Below are positions 6,334 to 13,129 of a DNA stretch of 13,853 nt, in pieces. The stretch covers positions 1 through 13,853 of the forward strand of contig BNUW01000061.1 in the NCBI GenBank assembly GCA_025997655.1. Direction: 5' to 3'. The stretch's first letter is position 1; each line of letters starts with the position of its first letter. The translations under genes were made by a program, and so were the position numbers. The DNA comes from Spirochaetia bacterium. GTDB taxonomy: Bacteria; Spirochaetota; Spirochaetia; Treponematales; Breznakiellaceae. The notes below the pieces were generated by a model. That model did no database searches. It was given only the letters and a program-made list of their open reading frames with translations, and had not been told where the DNA came from.

Positions 6334-6415
6334 TTTCGATGAACTAGAGCGGTACGGCGAACTGCTGACTAAATACCCGGTGCTGCTCGACTATCTGGCC
6401 TTGCCAAAGCCGTGA
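5779..6415 (+). pseudogene. Second, 5'-truncated copy of the SPFH-like gene with the native 3' end
   Basis: This copy carries codons 53 onward of the gene at 5038, including the stretch from WVWYKLIPAN through the real C-terminus (FDELERYGELLTKYPVLLDYLALPKP) and the TGA at 6413-6415. It lacks the signal-anchor and the first roughly 50 residues. The frame is open back to 5699 but has no ATG or ribosome binding site; a GTG at 5825 is simply an internal valine. It should therefore not be expressed as a separate protein. It matters because it retains the junction with the next gene, TGATG, where the downstream outer-membrane gene begins. Confidence 0.85.
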
Positions 6416-7071
6416 TGTTTCGTGATAATAAGCCTATGAGACGTTTATTGTTCCCGGTGTTGCTCCTTGGTGTATGGATTCTGTTTCCCCTGGGGGCGCA
6501 GGAAGGTGACGGCGGCGGGGACCAACTCCCCATTGATACGGAGTGGCCGGACAGGGTACTTGATGTATATTCCCGGGGTGATAAGATGTTCGGCATTTCC
6601 CTGGGCCCCCTTTTCCCCCTCTTGTTTATCGGTGAGTCGGGTATCTTAGACAATAAGGCAGGCCCCGTGGGGGGTACCCTTTCCCTTTCTTATAGCTATT
6701 TCCTTACCAGCCATCTATTTGTTGGGGGGGAACTGCAGGGGATGTTTGCGCCGACGAAGGGAAAAAACGTCCTGTTTATCGTGCCCATAGGAGTGCGGGT
6801 GGGCTATCAGTTTATCCTGGGCCGCTTCGAGATACCCCTCGCCTTTATGATTGGATTTGCCCCTCAGAAATACCTGGAACAGGGGTATATCGGGCTTTTT
6901 ATGAAACCCTCGGCATCCTTATTCTGGCGCTTTAACCCGGACTGGTCTTTCGGGCTGAATACCGAATGGTGGTGGGTTCCCCAATGGCCGGACCGCGATA
7001 GATTCGGCACTTCCCATGATGTATACGGCAATTTCCTGGAAGTTTCTCTGTCGGCGCGGTACCATTTCTAA
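6415..7071 (+). CDS. Outer-membrane beta-barrel protein
   Basis: This protein of about 218 residues is predicted to sit in the outer membrane. It has a signal peptide (MRRLLFPVLLLGVWILFPLGA, likely cut near GAQ-EG), a short acidic and glycine-rich linker, then alternating amphipathic strands (TLSLSYSYFL, HLFVGGELQGMF, IVPIGVRVGYQF, FEIPLAFMIGF, SASLFWRF, SFGLNTEWWW). It ends LEVSLSARYHF, with the terminal phenylalanine recognised by the BAM machinery. The size fits an 8-stranded barrel such as the small OmpW-like spirochaete proteins, but I cannot assign a named family. The ATG at 6415 overlaps the upstream TGA (TGATG), suggesting translational coupling since no Shine-Dalgarno is visible; a GTG at 6412 and an ATG at 6436 are alternatives. 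Confidence 0.8.
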   Translation: MFRDNKPMRRLLFPVLLLGVWILFPLGAQEGDGGGDQLPIDTEWPDRVLDVYSRGDKMFGISLGPLFPLLFIGESGILDNKAGPVGGTLSLSYSYFLTSHLFVGGELQGMFAPTKGKNVLFIVPIGVRVGYQFILGRFEIPLAFMIGFAPQKYLEQGYIGLFMKPSASLFWRFNPDWSFGLNTEWWWVPQWPDRDRFGTSHDVYGNFLEVSLSARYHF

Positions 7072-7085
7072 GGGAGAATACGAAT

Positions 7086-8195
7086 ATGTTTAAGCGGTAT
7101 AATAGCGTTATGTTTTGGGGAGCCCTGGCCCTGCTCCTGCTGGCGGGTATGGCGGGCTGTAACCAGGACGATATTTTTTATACTATATCCACTGAAGTGC
7201 CCCCCACGGACCCGCTTATTAAAGGGTCCCCTTCCAAGATTGTCCAATACGGGTCTAACCTCTATGTGGTGAATGGCAAGATATTTGAATGTGCGCCCGG
7301 CGGCAGATGGCACGGCTTCGGCGGCCCCGGTGGATATGTGGTGGATGTGGCTTCCACTTCCGGCGCTTTATATGCCCTCACCATTAACAACACCAGTACG
7401 GCGGTATGGAAAAATACCGGATCGGGCGGTTGGACGTCGCTTGGTAATGGCTCGGGTTACGGCTTTATCCAGAATATCTACGGGGCCGGTGCCCAATTGT
7501 TTGCCACCGGCGCGGTGGGGGACGGTGGTGGCGGCTATAATTACGCAATTTTATATGAAAACTCGTTGGACAGTTTCACCCTATTACAAGAAACCGGAAA
7601 AGCCCTTCTCAGCGGCGCTGGGGAATTGAGCCCCACCTACTATCTTGGAACCACGGGAAACGGTATATATCCAGTGTCATCAGGCTTTGTTGTCGATCCA
7701 CCCGTGACTATTTCTACCGACATCAAAGGTCTTTTAAAGACCAAAATCGGTTCAACGGATTTCATCATAGCCGCCAGCAAAAACGGTATGATTTTATACA
7801 GCACCGGTTCCGGCTTTACGGAATGGTCCCCGGGGGGTACCTTTACCGGAGCCCTTACCGTGACCAAGGCATTTAATAATGGAAGTTTTAATGGTACAGA
7901 AATGCTCCTCATCGGCATACAAGGGAGTTCGACTTCTTATTCCCACGGATACCAGGAGGTGACGGTTACTGAAAGCGGCGGGACTATTAACTTCGGTTCA
8001 CTTACCGACCCCGGGGGGTCGACTTCCAGCATTAAGCCGGACGGGAATTATTCTTCCTCCCTGAAGCGATACCCGGTTACGGCACTGTGGGCCGAGCCAT
8101 CACATTCTGTCATATTTGCCGCTACCTCCAATGAAGGTCTCTATTCTTACCGGAGCCGGAATGGTGTCTGGCAATGGAACTACGAAGAAGATTAG
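7086..8195 (+). CDS. Hypothetical lipoprotein with beta-propeller-like repeats
   Basis: This 369-residue protein begins with a lipoprotein signal peptide: a hydrophobic segment at 9-24 and a lipobox ending GMAGC, with Cys25 as the lipidation site. The mature part is rich in Gly, Ser, Thr and aromatic residues, with recurring blade-like units (SNLYVVNGKIFEC, GALYALTINN, AQLFATGAV, SHSVIFAATSNEGLYSYRS). That pattern suggests a beta-propeller or sialidase-like fold exposed outside the cytoplasmic membrane, but I recognise no catalytic motif. A GGGAGA ribosome binding site precedes the ATG. It lies 14 nt after the outer-membrane gene and 6 nt before rarA, so it belongs to the same probable transcript. 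A role with the outer-membrane protein is plausible by position only. Confidence 0.85.
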   Translation: MFKRYNSVMFWGALALLLLAGMAGCNQDDIFYTISTEVPPTDPLIKGSPSKIVQYGSNLYVVNGKIFECAPGGRWHGFGGPGGYVVDVASTSGALYALTINNTSTAVWKNTGSGGWTSLGNGSGYGFIQNIYGAGAQLFATGAVGDGGGGYNYAILYENSLDSFTLLQETGKALLSGAGELSPTYYLGTTGNGIYPVSSGFVVDPPVTISTDIKGLLKTKIGSTDFIIAASKNGMILYSTGSGFTEWSPGGTFTGALTVTKAFNNGSFNGTEMLLIGIQGSSTSYSHGYQEVTVTESGGTINFGSLTDPGGSTSSIKPDGNYSSSLKRYPVTALWAEPSHSVIFAATSNEGLYSYRSRNGVWQWNYEED

Positions 8196-8201
8196 GCCGG
8201 G

Positions 8202-10478
8202 GTGTCTGATCTCTTTACCGTCCAAGGCGCGGGAACACCCGATGGCCCCTTAGCCGACCGTATGCGCCCCCGGACCCTGGATGAGGTGGTCGGCCAGGAT
8301 CACATCGTTGGGCCGGGGCGGCTGCTCCGGCGGGCGATACAGGCAGACCGGCTTTCGTCGGTCATCTTCTACGGCCCGCCGGGTACGGGGAAAACCAGCC
8401 TGGCACGGGTTATCGCCAATACCACCAGAGCGTACTTTGAAAGCCTCAACGCGGTCCTTGCGGGGATAAAGGACATTCGGGAAGCCATAGACCGTTCCGA
8501 CGAGCGGCGGCGGCTCTACGGCAAGCGGACTATCCTCTTTGTGGACGAGGTCCACCGCTGGAACAAGGCGCAGCAGGACGCCCTCCTCCCCTGGGTGGAA
8601 AACGGTACGGTGATCCTGGTGGGGGCCACCACGGAAAACCCCTTCTTCGAGGTGAACCGCGCCCTGGTCAGCCGGAGCCGCATCTTCCAACTCAAGCCCC
8701 TGACCGCCGCTTCCCTTCGGGAAGCCGCAGACCGGACCCTGGCGGATACGGAACGGGGCTACGGCAAGTGGCGGGTGAGCTTCGAAGAGGGCGCCCTGGA
8801 ACATCTGGTAGAAGTAGCCGGTGGGGACGCCCGGAGCCTCCTCAACGCCCTGGAATTGGCGATTGAAACCTCCGTCCCCTGGCCCCCGGTGGAGGGGACG
8901 GACATCCTTGTAAGCTTTGAGGCCGCCGAGGAAAGCATTCAGCGCCGGGCGGTCCTCTACGACCGGGACGGGGACTACCACTTCGACACCATCAGCGCTT
9001 TCATCAAGAGCGTCAGGGGGAGTGACCCCGATGCGGCCCTCTACTGGCTTGCAAAGATGGTCCGCGCCGGGGAGGACCCCTCGTTTATCTTCCGCCGCAT
9101 GATCATCCTTGCCAGCGAGGACGTGGGCCTTGCGGACCCCGCCGCCATCAACGTGGTCATCTCCTGCGCCGAAGCTTTTGACCGCATCGGCTTTCCGGAG
9201 GGCAACTTCCCCCTGGCCCATGCCTGCCTCTACCTTGCCACCGCCCCCAAGTCCAACACTACCCTGGCTTTCTTCGATGCCCTGGCCGCCGTAGACAAGG
9301 AGGACGCCGAGGTTCCAAACAATCTCCGGGACGCCAATCGGGACAAGGAGGGCTTCGGCCACGGGGAGGGCTACATCTACCCCCACGCCTACCGGGACCA
9401 CTGGGCCGCCCAGCAATACCTTCCCACCCTGCTCCAGGGCAAAACCTTCTACAACCCCTCCCGCATGGGCTACGAGGGCAAGATCCGGGAAGAGGTGCTC
9501 CGGAAGCGGGAACTGCAAGCGGCCCTTATTATGGGTGATGATGCTGCGTTCAAGGAGAACGGTGCGGATGGGGAATTCCTCTCCTGGTCCGCCTCCTCCA
9601 AGAGCCGTGAAAGCTGGTTTAAGCGGCTGGAATCGGGGCGGAGCAGTCTCCTCCTGTCGGATCGGGACGCCATCCTGGGGCAATGCTCCCCGGCAAGGCA
9701 TCACCGCGTCCTGGTGGCGGCGGCCAACGACGGCCTCCTCCTCTGGGAAACCCTGCGCCGCGTTTCCGAGGGGCTGGCCGCCGCCCTGGTGGACACCGAA
9801 GCCGCCCGGGAAGCCCTGCTCCGCTACACCGCCACGATTGATGAACCGGAACAGCCCGTCATTGCGGTACACCGGGGGCCGCTCCTGCCGTCCCCGGAAG
9901 AGGCGGACCGGTGGTTTGACTGCCATAGCTTTGACCACATCATCGCACGGGAACCCTGGCGGCGGGGATTCGGCGATACCGATCCGGGGGTAGCGTTCAC
10001 CGCCTTTGCGGAAGCGGCCCGGCGCCTGCTGGCGGAGGACAGGGATATGGCGCTGCTCCAATCGCCTCCGCGTATGGGAGAGCGTATCTCCCGGATTCTG
10101 TGCGGGGATGACGGCGCAGAGGTACTGATTCGCCGACTTGCGGAAGCGGAAGAAGCATTCTTTGCGGCGGCCGATGCCGCGGGGTCCGGCGCCGACCGCT
10201 GGACCTGGGATGCCGAAACCCTGGAACGCAGCTTTACTGCGGCGGGGTTCATCACCACCCTGACCGTATTGGACCAGAGCGAGGAGCGGCTCCTTACCGA
10301 ACGGGACATATCCCTCTGGTTTAATCAGGAGCGTTCAAGCTGGGGGAACTTTATCCATAAGGCCCTGGGGGAGGAGAATTTCTTTACCCTGAAAGACATG
10401 CTCCTCCGGAGGGCCAAACAGGGGCCCATACTTTGGAAGTGGCGGAGCCTGCTGCTCAAGGGTGAAACTAAAATTTAG
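8202..10478 (+). CDS. rarA: RarA (MgsA/WRNIP1-type) AAA+ ATPase fused to a methyltransferase-like domain
   Basis: Residues 1 to about 440 are a clamp-loader-like RarA ATPase that acts at stalled replication forks. They show Walker A GPPGTGKT (58-65), Walker B ILFVDEVH (111-118), sensor-1 GATTENP (141-147), the arginine-finger region SRSR (157-160), the ISAFIKSVRGSDPDAALYW segment, ASEDVGLADP, and the terminal GYEGKIREEVLRKRE. The remaining 300 or so residues are extra relative to E. coli RarA. They resemble a degenerate class I SAM-methyltransferase fold: RVLVAAANDGLLLWE (about 501-515) as motif I, ALVDTEAA after it, and FDHIIAREPWRR (near 576) as motif IV. RarA fused to such a domain is a known architecture, for example in cyanobacteria. 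The GTG start follows the lipoprotein stop by 6 nt with a poor Shine-Dalgarno; the ADRMRP methionine (residue 21) would start too close to the conserved core. Confidence 0.93.
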   Translation: MSDLFTVQGAGTPDGPLADRMRPRTLDEVVGQDHIVGPGRLLRRAIQADRLSSVIFYGPPGTGKTSLARVIANTTRAYFESLNAVLAGIKDIREAIDRSDERRRLYGKRTILFVDEVHRWNKAQQDALLPWVENGTVILVGATTENPFFEVNRALVSRSRIFQLKPLTAASLREAADRTLADTERGYGKWRVSFEEGALEHLVEVAGGDARSLLNALELAIETSVPWPPVEGTDILVSFEAAEESIQRRAVLYDRDGDYHFDTISAFIKSVRGSDPDAALYWLAKMVRAGEDPSFIFRRMIILASEDVGLADPAAINVVISCAEAFDRIGFPEGNFPLAHACLYLATAPKSNTTLAFFDALAAVDKEDAEVPNNLRDANRDKEGFGHGEGYIYPHAYRDHWAAQQYLPTLLQGKTFYNPSRMGYEGKIREEVLRKRELQAALIMGDDAAFKENGADGEFLSWSASSKSRESWFKRLESGRSSLLLSDRDAILGQCSPARHHRVLVAAANDGLLLWETLRRVSEGLAAALVDTEAAREALLRYTATIDEPEQPVIAVHRGPLLPSPEEADRWFDCHSFDHIIAREPWRRGFGDTDPGVAFTAFAEAARRLLAEDRDMALLQSPPRMGERISRILCGDDGAEVLIRRLAEAEEAFFAAADAAGSGADRWTWDAETLERSFTAAGFITTLTVLDQSEERLLTERDISLWFNQERSSWGNFIHKALGEENFFTLKDMLLRRAKQGPILWKWRSLLLKGETKI

Positions 10479-10479
10479 C

Positions 10480-10507
10480 TAAAGTTTATTCCCATTCCTG
10501 CCGAAAC
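10480..10507 (+). promoter_or_regulatory. Sigma-28 (FliA)-like promoter upstream of the first flaB
   Basis: TAAAGTTT (10480-10487) matches the flagellar sigma-28 -35 element exactly. After 12 nt comes GCCGAAAC (10500-10507), 6 of 8 matching the GCCGATAA -10 element. It starts directly after the rarA stop and 75 nt before the flagellin ATG. Late flagellar genes, including flagellins, are classic FliA targets, so location and function agree. Confidence 0.7.
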
Positions 10508-10513
10508 TGGTAT

Positions 10514-10550
10514 AGGGCAAGGACGCCCTGAAACAGAAAATCAAGGAGGA
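10514..10550 (+). promoter_or_regulatory. Predicted CsrA-binding leader of the first flaB
   Basis: A hairpin AGGGC/GCCCT (10514-10518 with 10525-10529) presents AAGGA in its 6-nt loop. A second AAGGA (10543-10547) forms part of the Shine-Dalgarno AAGGAGGA. The two GGA triplets are 24 nt apart and the second is 10 nt from the ATG. CsrA dimers typically bind a GGA in a hairpin loop plus one over the ribosome site to block translation. Confidence 0.6.
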
Positions 10551-10554
10551 TCAT

Positions 10555-11415
10555 ATGATCATCAACCACAACCTGTCCGCTATGTTCGCGGACCGGTCCC
10601 TTAAGGTTACCCAAGGCAGCCTTACCAAGTCCATGGAGAAGCTTTCTTCAGGACTCCGCATCAACCGCGCCGGTGACGACGCGTCGGGGCTGGCGGTTTC
10701 CGAAAAGATGCGGAGCCAGGTCCGCGGCCTGAACCAGGCTTCCGCAAACGCTTCCAACGGCATTTCCTTTATCCAGACCAGCGAAGGATACCTCCAGGAG
10801 ACCCAGGACATTCTCCAGCGTATGCGGGAACTGGCGGTACAGTCCTCCAACGGTATCTACACCGACGAGGATCGTATGATGATCCAGGTGGAAGTATCCC
10901 AACTCATCGACGAAGTTGACCGGATAGCCAGCCATGCCCAGTTTAACGGCATGAATATGCTCACCGGCCGCTTCGCCCAGCAGACCGGGGCCAATACACC
11001 CACCGCTTCCATGTGGTTCCATATCGGCGCCAATATGGATCAGCGGGAACAGGTGTTTATCGGCACCATGACTTCCGCCGGGCTTGGGATCCGCACTATC
11101 GGGGATGGCTCCTTCATTAACATGGAGAGCCCGGAGGGTTCCAATCAGGCTATCGGTACCCTGGACTCGGCGTTGAAGGTCATCAGCAAGCAGCGGGCGG
11201 ACCTGGGGGCCTACCAGAACCGGATGGAAATGGCGATTAACGGCCTGGACATCGGGGCGGAGAACCTGCAAGCCTCGGAATCCCGAATCAGGGACACCGA
11301 AATGGCCGGCCAGATGGTGGAGTTTATGCGGGACCAGATCTTGTCCCAGGCCGGGACCGCCATGCTGGCCCAGGCAAACCAGCGGACCACTTCGGTCTTG
11401 CAACTTCTCCAATAA
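10555..11415 (+). CDS. flaB: Flagellin core protein FlaB (first copy)
   Basis: This 286-residue flagellin builds the core of the periplasmic flagellar filament in spirochaetes. The conserved N-terminal D0/D1 helices run from [14 protein letters not shown] through [23 protein letters not shown] to about residue 140. A short variable centre ([17 protein letters not shown]) lacks the large D2/D3 domains of enteric flagellin. The C-terminal coiled-coil includes [33 protein letters not shown] and [18 protein letters not shown]. There is no signal peptide, as expected for export through the flagellar apparatus. AAGGAGGA sits 4 nt before the ATG. By order with the second flaB, flaG and fliD it resembles flaB1 of T. 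pallidum, but the paralogue number is not certain. A sigma-28-like promoter and predicted CsrA sites precede it. Confidence 0.97.
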   Translation: MIINHNLSAMFADRSLKVTQGSLTKSMEKLSSGLRINRAGDDASGLAVSEKMRSQVRGLNQASANASNGISFIQTSEGYLQETQDILQRMRELAVQSSNGIYTDEDRMMIQVEVSQLIDEVDRIASHAQFNGMNMLTGRFAQQTGANTPTASMWFHIGANMDQREQVFIGTMTSAGLGIRTIGDGSFINMESPEGSNQAIGTLDSALKVISKQRADLGAYQNRMEMAINGLDIGAENLQASESRIRDTEMAGQMVEFMRDQILSQAGTAMLAQANQRTTSVLQLLQ

Positions 11416-11431
11416 CGCGTTATAGTTAAGG

Positions 11432-11463
11432 GAAGAAGAGGGGGATACAATCCCCTCTTCTTC
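11432..11463 (+). terminator. Strong hairpin after the first flaB
   Basis: A perfect 12-bp stem, GAAGAAGAGGGG (11432-11443) with CCCCTCTTCTTC (11452-11463), encloses an 8-nt loop and starts 17 nt after the stop. The downstream bases are not a clean T-run, so it may attenuate transcription or protect the mRNA 3' end rather than stop transcription fully. Confidence 0.65.
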
Positions 11464-11678
11464 AAGCGTTCTTTGACAAAGACCCTAGTTGGGCGAACTT
11501 ACGAGTTCGAGTGTACGGCGGTACGGATCGTTTATAACCGGGTAAAACCGGAGATAACCGGTTCGTTCCGTATAAGGTAATTTCGGGAGGAATGGCGCGA
11601 CCCTCCTTCCGGGACGGCCTATCGTACGGTTCGGGTATGGCAAAGGAAAGCCGTACTTACCAACGCAAGGAGGGTTAT
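11464..11678 (+). promoter_or_regulatory. Long structured leader of the second flaB with predicted CsrA sites
   Basis: This gene-free leader has a consensus TTGACA (11473-11478) but no good -10 17 nt later, and I see no sigma-28 match. It is rich in short inverted elements around CCGG and GTACGG. Near its end GTACGG (11624-11629) pairs with CCGTAC (11651-11656), exposing AAGGA (11643-11647) in the loop. A second AAGGA (11667-11671) lies in the Shine-Dalgarno AAGGAGGG. GGA-to-GGA spacing is 24 nt and GGA-to-ATG 10 nt, the same as in the first flaB leader. Confidence 0.5.
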
Positions 11679-12533
11679 ATGATTATTAATCACAATATGA
11701 GCGCCATGTTTGCCAACCGGCAGCTTGGGGTTACGCAGGGCGATGTAGCAAAGAGCATTGAACGGCTCAGCTCAGGCCAGCGTATTAACCGGGCCGGTGA
11801 CGATGCTTCCGGGCTCGCGGTTTCCGAGAAAATGCGGAGCCAGATCCGGGGTTTGAACCAGGCGGAGCGCAATATACAGAACGGTGTGTCCTTTATCCAG
11901 GTTACCGAGGGTTACCTTCAGGAAAGCCAGGATATCCTGCACCGTCTGCGGGAGCTGTCCGTACAGTCCGCCAACGGTATCTATACCGATGAGGATCGTA
12001 TGCAGATTCAGGTTGAGGTATCCCAGTTGGTCGATGAAATCAACCGTGTAGCGAGCCACGCTCAATACAACGGTATGAACATTCTGACCGGGTCCTTTGC
12101 CCAGAACTCTGCGGTAAACCGGGTTATGCAGCTCCAGGTCGGGGCCAATATGGATCAGAACGAAACGATCTTTATCGGTACCATGACCGCTCAGGCCCTT
12201 GGTTTGCAGAACCCTGATGGCGATGCGGGGACTATCTCCATTGCATCCCCTGAGGAAGCGAATCAGGCTATCGGCTCTATCGATTCCGCGTTGAAGTTAC
12301 TTTCAAAGCAGCGGGCCGATCTTGGCGCGTATCAGAACCGGTTTGAAATGGCCTCGGAGGGCATCGCCGTAGCGGCGGAGAACCTTCAGGCGTCCGAATC
12401 CCGGATACGGGACGCGGATATGGCGACCGAAATGGTTGCCTTTACCAGGGATTCAATCCTGTCACAGGCGGGGACCGCCATGCTGGCTCAGGCCAATATG
12501 CAGACCCAGTCGGTGCTTCAGCTCCTTGGTTAA
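11679..12533 (+). CDS. flaB: Flagellin core protein FlaB (second copy)
   Basis: This 284-residue filament core flagellin is a close paralogue of the one encoded 263 nt upstream. It shares [32 protein letters not shown], the GIYTDEDRM segment, GANMDQ in the short central region, [13 protein letters not shown] and the C-terminal [19 protein letters not shown] start it at the ATG in 11679-11681 because AAGGAGGG lies just upstream and the N-terminus then aligns exactly with its neighbour; an in-frame upstream ATG at 11592 would add 29 unrelated residues. Spirochaete core filaments are commonly made from several FlaB paralogues in different amounts, so separate leaders may set their ratio. By position it resembles T. 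pallidum flaB3, though the number is uncertain. Confidence 0.97.
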   Translation: MIINHNMSAMFANRQLGVTQGDVAKSIERLSSGQRINRAGDDASGLAVSEKMRSQIRGLNQAERNIQNGVSFIQVTEGYLQESQDILHRLRELSVQSANGIYTDEDRMQIQVEVSQLVDEINRVASHAQYNGMNILTGSFAQNSAVNRVMQLQVGANMDQNETIFIGTMTAQALGLQNPDGDAGTISIASPEEANQAIGSIDSALKLLSKQRADLGAYQNRFEMASEGIAVAAENLQASESRIRDADMATEMVAFTRDSILSQAGTAMLAQANMQTQSVLQLLG

Positions 12534-12541
12534 TTCATACC

Positions 12542-12594
12542 AATTGCAGGCGTAAAAGAGACTTCTGGACGTCGTCTTTTAGAACGCTGCAATC
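12542..12594 (+). other. Long bulged hairpin in the 3' region of the second flaB
   Basis: TAAAAGA-GAC (12553-12562) pairs with GTC-G-TCTTTTA (12571-12581) around loop TTCTGGAC. An outer helix is formed by ATTGCAG-g-CG with CG-CTGCAAT (ending 12594). Together they make a roughly 18-bp stem with single-base bulges, ending 12 nt before the terminator. It could stabilise the flagellin mRNA. Confidence 0.5.
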
Positions 12595-12605
12595 AAGATT
12601 GCTTA

Positions 12606-12643
12606 GGGAGGGGGGAGTTCGCGCCCTCCCCCACCCTTTTTTT
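12606..12643 (+). terminator. Rho-independent terminator after the second flaB
   Basis: GGG-A-GGGGG (12606-12614) pairs with CCCCC-A-CCC (12628-12636), with one A-A mismatch. The stem is followed directly by seven T residues (12637-12643). This is the best intrinsic terminator in the window and should separate the flagellin transcript from flaG-fliD. Confidence 0.85.
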
Positions 12644-12653
12644 GAAAACCGCG

Positions 12654-12678
12654 ATCCTCCTGTTTGTATACGGAGGAT
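12654..12678 (+). promoter_or_regulatory. Hairpin in the flaG leader
   Basis: ATCCTCC (12654-12660) pairs perfectly with GGAGGAT (12672-12678) around an 11-nt loop, 30 nt before the flaG start. The right arm contains a ribosome-site-like GGAGG that is not followed by a usable in-frame start for flaG. It may be a decoy or a regulatory stem. Confidence 0.4.
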
Positions 12679-12707
12679 TATATTGTATTTGTATTCAGGG
12701 AGGCGCC

Positions 12708-13097
12708 ATGGGTACGGTATTAGCCACTCGGGGAGTAATTCCTCAGCAGGAACTCCCCCAGGAAAGAGAATTTACGAAACAGTCACAGGCCAGGGCATTG
12801 AAGCTCGCTTCGGCCCACGCTGTTGCTTTAGAACGATTTGAATCGGCCCTGCCGGGGAATCCATGGGGGAAAACACCCCGGGATATACGGCCTGCGGTGG
12901 CGGACCTTGAACGAATTTCCCTTGCCATGAACCGGCGGCTCAAGTTCGAGGTGGACCACGAGTCCCATGAAGTAACGGTCAAGGTCATCGACGGCGAAAC
13001 CGATAAGGTAATAAAGATCCTTCCTCCGGAAGAATTGCAACGCCTGCATAATAACATCAAGGAAACCATCGGTTTCTTATTCGACGAGCGGGTGTAG
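12708..13097 (+). CDS. flaG: FlaG family flagellar protein
   Basis: This 129-residue protein carries a C-terminal FlaG domain: LERISLAMNRRLKFEVDHES, then a two-strand region VTVKVIDGETDKVIKILPPEELQRL, and the closing helix IKETIGFLFDERV. FlaG proteins are encoded beside fliD in many bacteria and influence filament length; the biochemical role is poorly known. The N-terminal 60 or so residues are polar and not conserved. I start at ATG 12708 because AGGGAGGC lies 3 nt upstream; an in-frame TTG at 12642 would add a hydrophobic stretch but overlaps the terminator T-run and has no ribosome site. It is followed 32 nt later by fliD. Confidence 0.9.
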   Translation: MGTVLATRGVIPQQELPQEREFTKQSQARALKLASAHAVALERFESALPGNPWGKTPRDIRPAVADLERISLAMNRRLKFEVDHESHEVTVKVIDGETDKVIKILPPEELQRLHNNIKETIGFLFDERV

Positions 13098-13102
13098 TAG
13101 AA

Positions 13103-13118
13103 TAGAACTACGGTTCTA
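13103..13118 (+). promoter_or_regulatory. Small UACG-tetraloop hairpin before fliD
   Basis: TAGAAC and GTTCTA form a 6-bp stem capped by C(UACG)G, a member of the very stable UNCG tetraloop class. It lies 11 nt before the fliD ATG, next to the weak ribosome site GTGGGG. It could modulate fliD translation, or be incidental. Confidence 0.4.
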
Positions 13119-13129
13119 AAGCGTGGGGT

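Noticed and set aside
8250..10061. 603-residue minus-strand open frame opposite rarA
   Set aside because: Composition artefact of GC-rich coding DNA; its protein has no family motifs, while the plus strand encodes unmistakable RarA.
11592..11678. Upstream ATG for the second flaB
   Set aside because: It adds 29 residues unlike any flagellin; the ATG at 11679 has AAGGAGGG and aligns with the neighbouring paralogue.
10555..12533. Flagellin pair as a recombination or phase-variation cassette
   Set aside because: The paralogues have diverged throughout and no shared long identical tract or invertase site is visible.
12599..12841. ORF overlapping flaG in another frame, with GGAGG and a TTG start near 12683
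   Set aside because: The FlaG frame is well supported by its C-terminal domain; the alternative frame has no recognisable protein features.
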